A stretch of DNA of 64,000 nucleotides from positions 1 through 64,000 of the forward strand of contig JALMLS010000450.1 of the NCBI GenBank assembly GCA_038496445.1, written 5' to 3'. The position numbers and the translations under genes were made by a program. Shown here one piece after another: positions 45,148 to 55,313 of this stretch (positions within the stretch are counted from its first letter, which is position 1; each line of letters starts with the position of its first letter). The notes below the pieces were generated by a model. The model was not told the origin of the DNA and made no database searches. It worked only from the letters and a program-made list of their open reading frames with translations. The DNA is from Trichosphaerium sp. ATCC 40318. Its lineage: Eukaryota > Discosea > Flabellinia > Trichosidae.

Positions 45148-46450
45148 AGGAAAGCGTGGAACACAATTTTTAGTGAATTATTTGAACACAAGACTATGTA
45201 GGACTCTTTGGATACTACCAAACTACCAATTGATAGTATCATTACTATTACAACACTAAACCATGGGCAACAAAAGCAATAAGGCTTTAAAACAAAGAAA
45301 AGAAGACACCAAACCACCAGAGATACCTAAAGTACACTTTTGTGTTACTGGAAAGGGTGCAGATGCGTTTGTAAAACAACTGGAGGTACCACAAACCAAA
45401 GATTAAGCTTAAAACCTATAATTGTGTATGTAGACTTTTGGAGAAATGATTCGAGGCATCTTCTGGTTCCATCAACGAGGGTACACTATATTTTGTTTTG
45501 TCGTTCACCCACATCAATGAGAATCTGATAACTTTGTAGATATGGAATGAGTGACTCGCTTGCAGGTGCGATAAATGGTGTTAAGCCGCTTCCGAATAAG
45601 TTTTTCGATTCCAGATTGTTTTCACTTTTGTGCTCTAGTATCTACTGCGTGTTTCTTGATTAGCGTAGGTTGCTATAATATAATGTTAAAGCCCTTTTAT
45701 AAGGCAAACATACCACGCACGACTTCAGGAAGGAATCGTTAAACCAAAATCGGTCACATGATTACATTTTCGTTTGTTTCTTCAGTTTACGGTTACTGAT
45801 GTTGTCATATAGATAGTGCAACATCTAACAGGGTCACCATAAATAAGGATAAATACATGTGTATTGTACAAAAATAATATGTGCTGCACATATTCTGGTG
45901 TTAATGGTTTTTAGGTAAACGATTTCAATGAACTTAGGTTTGTGGTAATATCATCCACAAGACTAACCTGTCATGAAGTATTCTATCTTATTGTTGATCA
46001 CCATGACATGTGTCTCGAAAAGGCATTTGAAGAAATAAAACTATTATTAGACAGTTTGCAAAGATGTAAGAGTTTTGAGCAAGAAGCAGTTGCTTATATT
46101 TTGATCCCTGAGAAGCATGAGCAATTTTTAGAAAAGATTCAAGAGGTAAGAGGTTCTGTTTATTCGTGCAAAGTTGAAATGAAAAGAACAAACCTGCTAC
46201 TCTCTGTCTACAATCAATTCAAAAAAAAGTAAATAATTGACATTGTTATTTTAGCAAGTCATGGATTCAAACTTTGAAGCAGGCCCCGCAACAGAGTGGT
46301 TAGAAATTAAAGGAGTTTTATTGATGCCAAAAGATCCACAGGGGATATTAGATTTAATACTAAACCATTGTGAACCTTTTATCACATCACAGTAATTGCA
46401 TACTGGGACACATTGTAGCAAATAAACTGAACCTTTATAATATGCTATGT
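45148..46450 (+). repeat. Duplicated 1.3-kb segment, copy A
   Basis: Matches 51471-52822 over nearly its whole length in the same orientation, including 5' flank (AGGAAAGCGTGGAAC), coding parts, introns and 3' flank (ATAAACTGAACC). Most of the first 300 bp differ only by scattered single bases. Confidence 0.9.
45263..46395 (+). CDS. Paralogue A of an unknown MGNKSNK-type protein
   Basis: Starts MGNKSNKALKQRKEDTKPPE; the Gly at position 2 followed by Ser at 6 fits an N-myristoylation site. It goes on KVHFCVTGKGADAFVKQLE, then by splicing TFGEMIRGIFWFHQRGYGMS, DSLAGAINGV. A later exon reads VNDFNELRFVVISSTRLTCH, EVFYLIVDHHDMCLEKAFEE, AYILIPEKHEQFLEKIQE, and after a last intron QVMDSNFEAGPATEWLEIKG...CEPFITSQ (stop 46393-46395). 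The alternation of strands and helices is Rossmann-like and the middle vaguely recalls small GTPases, but I see no proper P-loop. The link between first and second halves (about 45640-45915) is unresolved. Function unknown; the paralogue is at 51588. Confidence 0.55.
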
Positions 46451-46569
46451 AAAGTTAGCATGTGATGTATAACCTTTAACAATATATTTTGTGGTGATAG
46501 CACACACCCATTTATCCCGTCCACAATGTCTTTCTAGAGTGCACAGTCACACCTATTAATTTTTCATTC

Positions 46570-47330
46570 TTAGAAATCATGATTGTATGTGTTTACATTT
46601 CCAGTGTAATTACACTGGCACTGCAATTGGCCGTTTGCATACCACGTTTTGCATTCTCCTTCATACTTACCCTTGATATAGTTATGTTGGATCTTTAATT
46701 GTCCACTTTCATACCACTCGTTATATTCTCCTTCAAACTCACCTTTGATAAAATTACACTGAATCTCTAATTGGCTGTTTTCATACCACTCCTTACATTC
46801 TCCTTCTTGCTTACCATCGATGTAATTATACAGAATCTTTAATTGGCTATTTTCGTACCACTCCCTAGATTCTCCTTCTTGCTTGTCATTGATATAGTAA
46901 CACTGTTTGGCCAGTTTTCCATTTTTATGCCATTTCTTTTTTACTCCTTCCTTTTTACCCTTGACAAAAGTACCTTGGTAAACCAATTGCACAGTTCTGT
47001 ACCACCCTTTGTATTCCCTTGTTCCTTGCCATTAACATAAGTACACTGACTTTGCAATTCAATATTTCCCTTGTTTTTTTCCTCTTGCTTATATTCTTCT
47101 TTGTCAAAGATGTTTAACCATTCAACCACTTTATACCATTCCTTAGATTCCCCTTCTTTTTTACCCTTTGATGTAATTACACTGCATCCACAATTGGCTA
47201 TTAACCCGTCTATGTCTGTATTCATACCATCAAACCTTATTGTTGCCACCTGTTTCGAAAGAAGTGGCCAATTTAAATACGCAGACCAGTCTAAACCGAT
47301 AATATCGAGCTGAAGCTCAACTGGAAGGTG
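46570..47330 (-). pseudogene. F-box/MORN_2 protein gene broken by a one-base frameshift
   Basis: Begins with RLLHLPVELQLDIIGLDW, AYLNWPLLSKQVATIRFDG (F-box-like), then MORN_2 units (KEGESKEWYKV, SQCTYVNGKEQGN). Near 47014-47018 the frame is lost: the text has AAGGGAATAC where one more G would restore YKGWYRTVQLVYQGTFVKGK. After that point about six good units follow (WHKNGKLAKQCYYINDKQEG, WYENSQLKILYNYIDGKQEG, WYESGQLKIQHNYIKGKYEG), ending TYNHDF. The start lies in an upstream exon beyond a probable acceptor near 47367. It is either a recent pseudogene or an assembly indel. It sits head-to-head with the intact family member at 47984. Confidence 0.65.
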
Positions 47331-47983
47331 TAATAGGCGACAATCATCTGATTGTACAGTAAATCCCTATTTGTGTTGTTAGATACTACGTTTACGATTA
47401 AAAGGATTCTGGTACATTTTTGAGTAACCTTTGTACAAAGTGTACTGTTATGCTGGTTGGGTTTTTTTGTAGCAAGTATTGTAAATGCACGGCTTGTTAA
47501 CCTGAAAAAAAGCCGGAACAGAATACACAAGAAAAGCGTCATGAGTTCACTACAAGTAATCGGTAAACATACTAGCAGCAGAGGATATGTACGTTCAGAT
47601 ATACGCCAATTTAGTGAACTCACTGCGTTTTGAACATTAGCTTCTTAATATTGCATCGTAGTGCTCGCATTGGTTAAAAACAAGTCTAAGATAGTTGATA
47701 TCAGGTATGTTGACGCTAAGATTTTATTTTCAACAAGCTGCGAATGCAAAGTTGGTTTTACTCTTAATTTACGCACTTGTACGTTCCAGAACACAGGTCT
47801 AGCGTAGTGTGGGTATGTGGCATCCAATACGTATTAACGCACGTGTGATGTTGACTCATTACTAAAAGACGTGCCTACAATACAGCTAGTGAACCCAACC
47901 CCGCACTTCAGTGACACTTAACATTTACCACATATCTACTATTCTCAGAAAATTCTTATTGTTCCTTTTTCTACAGATACAAA

Positions 47984-48892
47984 ATGTCTTCACTACTTGA
48001 TCTTCCTTGTGAGCTTCAACAAGAAATTTGTTCATTCAACATGGAGACCTTCACGAAATTCCATACACTATCAAAAAGAGCAGCAATCAATACACATTAC
48101 AATGAACAACTACAGCGAAAAGGGAAATGGATTAGATGGTACAAAAGTGGCAAAGTATGGGCTCATGAGTATACGAATAATGGAATTAATAAGGAATGGT
48201 ATGAGAATGGGCAACTTAAGATGGAGGTAAGGGTATTAAACAGTAAGAAGCACGGTATTGCTAAAATATGGTATGAAAATGGACACATTGAGGCACAATG
48301 CATGTTCGTTAATGGCAAGGAACAAGGTGAAGCCAAAAAGTGGTACAGAAGTGGAAAACTGTCAGTATGCAGCGTGTTTGTTGATGGTAAACAAAACGGA
48401 GTAATCAAGCAGTGGTATGAAAACGGGCAACTTAAGGCACAAGCCACGATGGTTGACAACAAGCAAAACGGAGAAGTCAACGGGTGGTATGAAAGTGGAA
48501 AACTTAAAGTACACAGCACGTGGGTTGATGGTAAAAAAACCGGAGCAATCAAGCAGTGGTTTGAAAATGGTCAACTTGCGCGACAAAGCGAGTGGGTTGA
48601 TGGTAAGAAAAATGGTGAACTCAAGGAGTGGTATGAAAATGGACAGCTTATGTCACAAAGCATGTGGGTTAGCGATAAACAAATTGGAGTAGCCAAACAG
48701 TGGAGTGTGAATGGAAAACCAAAGGAGGAGGTTGATGGGCAAACCAAGAGATGGCTAACAAGTCGAAAAAACAAGAAACAAAACCACTTGATTACCAACG
48801 CCAGAAACAAGAAAAGAAGAAGTTTAATGATAAGGTCATTTAACACAATGTTGTTCCCTTTTCACATGCTACGTCGTTTTGTGTGGGGTTAA
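47984..48892 (+). CDS. F-box-like protein with MORN_2 (YwqK-type) repeats, 302 aa
   Basis: Single exon starting MSSLLDLPCELQQEICSFNM. The F-box-like part continues FTKFHTLSKRAAINTHYNEQ. From residue 50, MORN_2 units follow: WIRWYKSGKVWAHEY, EWYENGQLKMEVRVLNSKKH, IWYENGHIEAQCMFVNGKEQ, KWYRSGKLSVCSVFVDGKQN, and five more of the WYENGQL/VDGKKNGE type. A basic tail (LTSRKNKKQNHLITNARNKK, ending RRFVWG) closes it. Nearly the same N-terminal domain occurs at 21321-22436. It is a likely SCF adaptor or membrane-associated scaffold; in bacteria the repeat is annotated YwqK antitoxin, but that function should not be transferred here. Confidence 0.8.
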   Translation: MSSLLDLPCELQQEICSFNMETFTKFHTLSKRAAINTHYNEQLQRKGKWIRWYKSGKVWAHEYTNNGINKEWYENGQLKMEVRVLNSKKHGIAKIWYENGHIEAQCMFVNGKEQGEAKKWYRSGKLSVCSVFVDGKQNGVIKQWYENGQLKAQATMVDNKQNGEVNGWYESGKLKVHSTWVDGKKTGAIKQWFENGQLARQSEWVDGKKNGELKEWYENGQLMSQSMWVSDKQIGVAKQWSVNGKPKEEVDGQTKRWLTSRKNKKQNHLITNARNKKRRSLMIRSFNTMLFPFHMLRRFVWG

Positions 48893-49110
48893 GGTACTTT
48901 TCAAGTGCTTTTTATTCCTCAATGTTGTATTGGTCAAGAAAGCAGTAACAGGCATTTACTAGAAGTAGTGTAGTTGACAAATAAAGAGACCGTTTTGTGT
49001 TTCTAGTTTTTTCATTTAATTACCAAACACTCGATTAGTGCGTAAAAGTCATGTCAAGTAACTATCTGAACGTTTATCACGTGACCGTCACGAATCAATA
49101 CAACACTTGT

Positions 49111-50214
49111 ATGACGCATATATTATATACACTATCCATTTTGTGTATCACTGGCTACTTAGGACAATGTTTAGCACAAAGTGATATCAAATGCACTGGT
49201 TGTGATAAGCTTATGCTGTCTGGGACGCTTGTAGTGGTTAACAAGCGCGTTGGGATCGTTAGCTTTATAGACATGTCTACAGGCACTAACAAACCTCCAT
49301 TTGGCACTGTTGAGGTTACAAACACTCCTCACGAGGTGTCAGTGTCTAAAGATGGTACTAAGGCAGTTGTAACTAACTATGGCTCAAGAAATCCTTCTTT
49401 CGTCACTGTGGTTGATATGAACAAGCAAACAGTGCTGAAAAGGGTATCGCTAGGATCTGCTGTAGCGCCTCATGGTATTGACCTTATTGACAATGATCTA
49501 TTTGCTATTTCATGCGAAGGAAGCGCTGATATTGTAATTCTTGACGCTAGAAAAGATACCCCAGATCGCGTAATAAAGACACCCGGATCAAGATGTCACA
49601 TGGTTATTGTACCTGATCCTTCTTTCGCAATTGGTACGAGCATAAGCGACGGGAATACGATAACACTGAATCTTGATGATTTTCGTGTCAGTCACGTGAT
49701 ACCTACTGGTAGCGGGTCTGAAGCAGTTGATGTTTCTTTGAATACGTTCAAGGTATTTTTTTCCTCTTTGTTTCTCGTACTAAAACTCTGTTAGGGAAAT
49801 CTCTCTGTGGGTATTGATATACCATTATGGGTTGGAAATAGGGAGGATCAGTTAAGGGTATTGGCTATAAACGATGAATTGGTGATGAAAGAGGAAGCAA
49901 GTATTGGAGCACCTTCATTACCCATTCGATTAAAGTTTGTTTTCAACAAAGAAACAAAAAAAGAAGAAGTTTGGGTAAGCCAAGCAAGATCTGGTTCTGT
50001 GCTCGTATATGATGTTGAAACAAGACGTGTAATTAGTCAGATAAATGTTGGTAATGCTAATAGTACACCAGTTGGCTTATTACCGGTTGGAAACTTTGTT
50101 TTTGTAGCACTTACTGTTTCTGGAAAGATTGTTGTTATAGATATTCAATCACGTGATATTATTGCCGAACTCAATGGGTTTGTAGATCCGGATGGTATGG
50201 CTTATGTCAAATAA
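49111..50214 (+). CDS. Secreted YVTN-type beta-propeller protein
   Basis: The ATG at 49111 gives a signal peptide (MTHILYTLSILCITGYLGQC); an in-frame ATG at 49051 would add 20 polar residues. Two exons are joined across a 50-nt intron at about 49752-49796. Propeller blades are visible: TLVVVNKRVGIVSFIDMSTG, TPHEVSVSKDGTKAVVTNYG, SFVTVVDMNKQTVLKRVSLG, APHGIDLIDNDLFAISCEGS, ARKDTPDRVIKTPGSRCHMV, then EEVWVSQARSGSVLVYDVET and GKIVVIDIQSRDIIAELNG. These are lactonase/YVTN repeats of about 45 residues, seven blades in all. Secreted; ligand or enzyme activity unknown. The family is widespread in bacteria, archaea and some protists. Confidence 0.8.
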
Positions 50215-51248
50215 ATACTTATCAATTTTCTAAATCTGTTCATCTGAAGTTACTCAAAGCAAACACTTTCGTCAGCAAGTAAATTTAGGTACTAATACCT
50301 TTGTCTGTTGTGTCAGTACCAAAAAGAACGATAGCATGAACACTACCTAATGCCTCAATACCTTTGTCTGTTACTAGTAACTGTACTAGATAAATCAATT
50401 ATGAACACCAGCAAGCGGTATCATGCCTTTGTCTGATGTTAGTCTGGTACAGATTAAATACCTGAGCAGGCTTTTTTCACGTGTTCGGCTGGTTTTCGAA
50501 GCAAGCTAAGACTGTTAGTATAATAAGCATGTACCTGGTATTGTGCATTTTGATGCTACATAAATATGTTCTGGGTCAGGAAGGAAATTATAATAGTAGC
50601 ACCAGCACAGTGTTTGCGCAACGTAGAAATATGAAGTCACAAGTGTACTGGCAGTATTGTTTCTGGATCAGTCTAAAAATTCAGTTGCTTGCCATTGTAC
50701 TCTATAGTTTACTAGGTACTATTAATAACGCTGAGAATGTCAATAGCAACAGTAGTGAGAAATAGCTGTAAAAAATGAAGGTTTTACAAAAACCTTCAAG
50801 CAATTGCACATAGAGGTTCGCTAAACGGCTATAGCCTGTTAGTCGTTTAATATTTTGGGACCGGGTAGGCAGGCTATAACCGTCTAAGAAAAATAAGGGA
50901 AAACTCAACCATTTGCTCGATACTAGGCTTTTGGACGTTTGTATCGAACAGAAACGAATTTCTAAGCCATTGAGATCAATAATTGTGTCGTGGAGTAATG
51001 GACTACCAGAAGCATCTGAACTTCGTTTGCGTTTTTAATACTGATACGACCATACCCAACATGGTTATGAACAATATCTCTTAAAAGATAGCACGTTTGG
51101 GCTGTACGAAGTGTATATGTTTGAGAATATGGACTTATTAACTCAATTGGTAGCGCAACAAGGTCGAATACTTGGTTGAACTGTGTTTGTTGTTTTTTCT
51201 TTTGAGAGCATGCAGAACTTTAATAAAGCACGTGGTGCCATAGTACAA
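50215..51248. other. Intergenic, about 1 kb, with short palindromes
   Basis: No firm gene. Near 50289-50455 the phrase CCTTTGTCTGTT (or GATG variant) occurs three times, each next to a GTAC-containing arm. An inverted repeat (ACGGCTATAGCCTG at 50825-50838, CAGGCTATAACCGT at 50870-50883) may form a small hairpin. Confidence 0.4.
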
Positions 51249-51345
51249 CACCAACAAAATCTCATTTTAAACGGTATAACCGATTTCAGATTTTGTTGCT
51301 GAGTTTTAGCCGTCGGTTAACCGGACCGGAAAACGACCACCTCTA
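51249..51345 (+). repeat. Dispersed GGTTAACCG repeat, copy 1
   Basis: Begins CACCAACAAAATCTCATTTT and ends GACCACCTCTA. It shares TTTAAACGGT, TGCTGAGTTT, GTCGGTTAACCGG and ACGACCACCTCTA in order with 61813-61924. Probably a short non-autonomous element. Confidence 0.65.
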
Positions 51346-51470
51346 ATTGCACAAAACCTTGTACCAGACATACAAATCGTTAAGACAATTCGTCTAACAA
51401 CAGAAATAAGATCTTCCCACCTTTTCGGGATTGGTACTTATTTGGTAAGTTTTTGGTAGTTTAACGGAAA

Positions 51471-52822
51471 AGGAAAGCGTGGAACGCAACTTTATGTTTA
51501 GAATTATTTGAAACCTGTACTTTTAGGACTCTTTGGATACTACCAAACTACCAATTGATAGTATCATTACTATTACAACACTAAACTATGGGCAACAAAA
51601 GCAATAAGGCTTTAAAACAAAGAAAAGAAGACACCAAACCACCAGAGATACCTAAAGTACACTTTTGTGTTACTGGAAAGGGTGCAGGTGCGTTCGTAAA
51701 ACAACTGGAGGTACCACAAACCAAAGATTAAGCTTAAAACCGATAATCGTGTATGTAGACTTTTGGAGAAATGATTGAAGGCATCTTCTGGTTCTATCAA
51801 CGAGGGTACACTATATTTTGTTTTGTCGTTCACCCACATCAATGAGAATCTGATAACTTTGTAGATATGGACTGGGTGACTCGCTTGCAGGTGCGATAAA
51901 AGCTGTTAGAGTTTTTTTTCGAAAGTGTTCCAGATTGTTTTTCGCTTTTGTGATGTAGGTATCTACTGCCTGTTTCTTGATTAGTGTAGTTTGTAGTGAA
52001 AATATACTATTAAAGCCCGTTAACAAGGCAAACACACGGTGTAGGACTCAGGAAGGAATACTTATCACATTATTAAACGTAAAAGAAATCCTTAAACCAA
52101 AATCCGTCACGGGATTATTTTCGTTTGTTTCTTCAGTTTACGGTTACTGACATGTTGTCATATAGATAGTGCAACATCTAACAGGGTCACCATAAATAAG
52201 GATAAATACATGTGTATTGTACAAAAATAATATGTGCTGCACATATTCTGGTGTTAATGGTTTTTAGGTAAACGATTACAATGACCTGGGTGCTACAATA
52301 ACATGCACAAGAATAACCTGTCACGAAGTATTCTATGTTATTGTTGATCCATATGACGTGAGTCTTGAAAAGGCGGTAAAGGAAATAAAACAATTGTTAC
52401 ATGGTTTGGAATATTATAAGAGTTTTGAGCAAGAAGAAGCAGTTGCTTATATTTTGATCCCTGAGAAGCATGAGCAATTTTTAGAAAAGATTCAAGAGGT
52501 AAGAGTCTCCGCTTTCTACAACACAAGTTTGAAATGAAAAGAACAAACCTGCTCCACTCACTCTATCAACAATCAATTCAAAAAAAAGTAAAATAGTTGA
52601 CCTTTTTTTTTTAGCAAGTCATGGATTTGAACCTTGAAGCAGAGCATTTAGACATGAAAAGAGTTTTATCGATGCCATCAGAGTGGTTAGAAATTAAAGG
52701 AGTTTTATTGATGCCAAAAGATCCACAGGGGATATCAGATTTAATACTAAACCATTGTGAACCTTTTATCACATCACAGTAATTACACTGGAACACATTG
52801 TAATAAATAAACTGAACCTATA
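51471..52822 (+). repeat. Duplicated 1.3-kb segment, copy B
   Basis: Counterpart of 45148-46450, about 6.3 kb downstream in the same orientation. The offset grows from 6325 bp at the ATG to 6397 bp at the stop, so copy B has net insertions. Confidence 0.9.
51588..52792 (+). CDS. Paralogue B of the MGNKSNK-type protein
   Basis: Same start as copy A (MGNKSNKALKQRKEDTKPPE) and the same exon plan. Differences show independent drift: GAGAFVKQLE, GIFWFYQRGYGLGDSLAGAI, then a different continuation with an earlier stop option (FVM at about 51956). The second half is VNDYNDLGATITCTRITCHE, VFYVIVDPYDVSLEKAVKEI, SFEQEEAVAYILIPEKHEQF. The last exon carries an insertion that duplicates the MPSEWLEIKGVLLMP theme and ends CEPFITSQ at 52792. 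Protein-level conservation of the ends with drift in the middle suggests the conserved parts are under selection. Function unknown. Confidence 0.5.
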
Positions 52823-53032
52823 TTAGAGATACCCTTGTAAGTACTTTAAATGTCTTTGTTTAATTTGGTATAAGATAACGATGTCATTTGACTTGATCAA
52901 CTGTGATGTCTTGAATAGGTTCTTAGCATTGGGTAATACTGTTTGTTGTGTTTTTAAAGTCAAACACTTACGAAGATCACTTACATTACAATGCAACTGT
53001 GGTCTAAACGTGCTAAACCCAAAAACCGTGAT

Positions 53033-53482
53033 ATGAAAAAGTTGTTCACAATATCCGCGCTACTCGCCTTGGCCTATTAGCATCACTTTATTACATTGTT
53101 GCATAGACTTCTAAGCCTTCAACGTCAATTAAATGACGAAATGGTTTGTATTTTGGAAACGATTGGTTTTACTCAGTAGGAAAACAGTTGCCTTCACTCG
53201 TATTGTTTATAAAAGTAAGAAAAACCAAGTCAATTTTGTTAATTACAGGGTGCTCGAAAAATGATAATAATATCAAAGCCACGTGATCCTAGAAAGACTA
53301 GCAAGCCTAATCGTTTATAGTAATTTTTTATCCACTTACTTCCGAATAACTTGCGTCTGCTACTATGACGCGCATGGAGGACGTTTCGTGATCATGTACT
53401 ATTTCCACAAAACGAACAATGACATGCAAATAGCCTGCATCACGGTAATGTCCCCAACACTTAATAAGTTAGAACGCCTTTA
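53033..53482 (+). pseudogene. Possible third, degenerate member of the small secreted Cys-protein family
   Basis: ATG at 53033 gives a textbook signal peptide (MKKLFTISALLALAY) followed at once by a stop or intron. Further on GNDWFYSVGKQLPS resembles DCDWFRVGNEYFYD of the 17.4-kb gene, and VCYYDAHGGRFVIMYYFHKT resembles YDCYFEDKRLVGHAIVTD. I could not build a clean splice chain, so it is either broken or has introns I misread. Confidence 0.3.
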
Positions 53483-53664
53483 GAGTATTTCTATGTGGTC
53501 AAATACCTGAGGTGCATTTGAAAATGTGCCAGTGCTGCCATATCTTCCTGATTGTATCTCATGAACAGAAGTTGTTGATTTTGTTACATAAGGCTTTAAA
53601 AAAGGCCTTGCAAGTATTTGTTTCTCGCTCAAAAGAACAGCTAACCAAATATTAGCATATCTCT

Positions 53665-54592
53665 TTAGATGTTAACTACAGCTGCAATAAAAGTATGAGA
53701 TAATGTTTGTACCATCCTTCTTTGCTATTAGTGGGTATACAAATGGGTTTTTACTACCCTCGAGAGTAATATACAGCTTTGCATTTGAAAATTTCTTGAT
53801 CTTATCCTCGGGAATGACTACATCAGGATGTTGTTTTTTCAGTGAAGACAAAAACGCATCAATCAATACATCATTAAGCATAGCTACATGAAACCTAAAC
53901 ATGCGTTGTTATACAATAAAAGAGATAAAAAAACCCCATCTCCATACACTTTGAATGGAACTGTAGCAATGTACTGCTTTGCTCCTTGTTTAGATAAATC
54001 GATACCCAAGTTAACATTACAAGTATTATATGTCCCAAACGTCTGATAGTTAAGAGCTGTCAGTATTAAAGCCATCAAATGGCTATGTCTCATGGCATCT
54101 GCAGACAAGCTACCACCACTTGAGTGTGGAAGTGTACACTTGAAAATCTTAACAGTATCAACTTTGTAAAGCCGTCGCAAGAATTGTTGAAATGAACCTA
54201 TGTATGGAACATTTTCGCTTGTTGTCCAATCAATAAGGTGTTTTTTAAAGTTAGGACTGATATCTTCATCATGCTTGATTATGTTCGGGCAACTGATGAA
54301 GGTGTTGATGTACTCATCAAGCCAACTTGTTTCATCTTGTTTTATAAAGCCCTATAAACACATAAGCGCTAAATCTACAGTAAACCAAATCGAGAACGAG
54401 TTACCTCTATATCTTCAAGGGCGAAGTCGGCTTTGCAGATGGTACGCCATAAATAGTCGCATTGAGCTATACACCTCCAATCCTATACTAAATGAATACT
54501 TTGTAACGTTTAATATGCCCAGCACCTTCGATACTAGACTAGAGAGAATTTTATTATGTAGTTCCCATTTGGAAAAAAAATCGCCAAGTCCT
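53665..54592 (-). CDS. F-box protein, 5' end unresolved
   Basis: Exon frames join as LGDFFSKWELHNKILSSLVS, then DWRCIAQCDYLWRTICKADF, ALEDIE, which together form an F-box. A novel region follows: GFIKQDETSWLDEYINTF, HLIDWTTSENVPYIGSFQQF, VKIFKCTLPHSSGGSLSADA, LTALNYQTFGTYNTC, VPFKVYGDGVF, and a last domain MLNDVLIDAFLSSLKKQH, KLYITLEGSKNPFVYPLIAK. The end is DAVVNI with stop at 53665-53667. The first frame is closed by a stop just upstream at a probable acceptor, so at least one 5' exon is not placed. The C-terminal part is unknown to me. Probable SCF adaptor. Confidence 0.6.
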
Positions 54593-55224
54593 TAGCAGTA
54601 AACAAAAACGTGAATTTATTTTTTGTACATTATCTACTATATGTCGGGCATATTCTGTTATAATTAGAGCGTTCAAAATTATTGTGCAATATCTCCATGA
54701 GTTGCTTAAGTTTTTACATGTGATTTTTACAAATTATAGGCAAAAAGTCTCATCCCCTGTTCCATAATAGTAATCTAAAAAGCTCCAATCAATTGCCATG
54801 TACACTGTAGTATCATTGGAAGGAGTTTGGCTAGCAATAAAGTCGCTATCCAATTGCCCAAAATTTTAAGTTTTTTGGCTGTTCACTACTTTTAAACGTT
54901 GTTACTTTAACTCTGTACCCTCTCACATACCAATTTTGAATGAAAGCGTGCATATGACGGTATTTTGACATGTTTTGTTTTTTTTGTGCTGACCTGCGGC
55001 AACTTCTTCAATTGGTTCATTGCACTCAAACCCCAAACGCCTGTCCTTGTGTGGGCATGATTGTTGAGTGGTTTGATGGACTATTTTTGGTATTTTTTAA
55101 TTTGAGTCTATAAACGGTTCACTAGGCATGAATTTGTCCCTGCATACCTCAGAAAGTGTATTAATAACTTTTTGTACTACAAAAAAATAGTTGAGATGGG
55201 ATATTTAGGCGAAATCTCAAAGAC
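54593..55224. other. Intergenic, may hold the first exon of the F-box gene
   Basis: AT-rich with no recognisable coding segment. The missing 5' exon of the 53665-54592 gene should lie here if it exists. Confidence 0.35.
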
Positions 55225-55313
55225 AAACCATAAAACGGCAGCCATACTCTCAGAACGGGTAGTCATTAATGTGTTATAATATTTGACGCATTATGGCTGC
55301 CGTTTAATGGTTT
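55225..55313. repeat. 89-bp inverted-repeat hairpin
   Basis: The arm AAACCATAAAACGGCAGCCA(TA) at 55225-55246 is the reverse complement of 55292-55313 with one mismatch; the loop is 45 bp. A 22-bp near-perfect stem in DNA of this composition is unlikely by chance. Candidate small MITE or structured RNA. Confidence 0.75.

Noticed and set aside
48163-48846. Long minus-strand frames opposite the MORN_2 gene at 47984
   Set aside because: They repeat with the same period as the sense array and encode low-quality Cys/Ser/Phe-rich text, so they are mirror frames of a repetitive gene.
21321-48892. Reading the YwqK-like repeats as a bacterial toxin-antitoxin system
   Set aside because: The label YwqK antitoxin belongs to bacterial annotations of the same repeat. 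Here the repeats follow an F-box-like domain in a nuclear, intron-bearing context with no toxin partner.
50481-50765. A 94-residue plus-strand frame with two hydrophobic stretches
   Set aside because: It could be a small membrane protein, but it has no homology I recognise and lies in repeat-rich intergenic DNA, so I do not call it.
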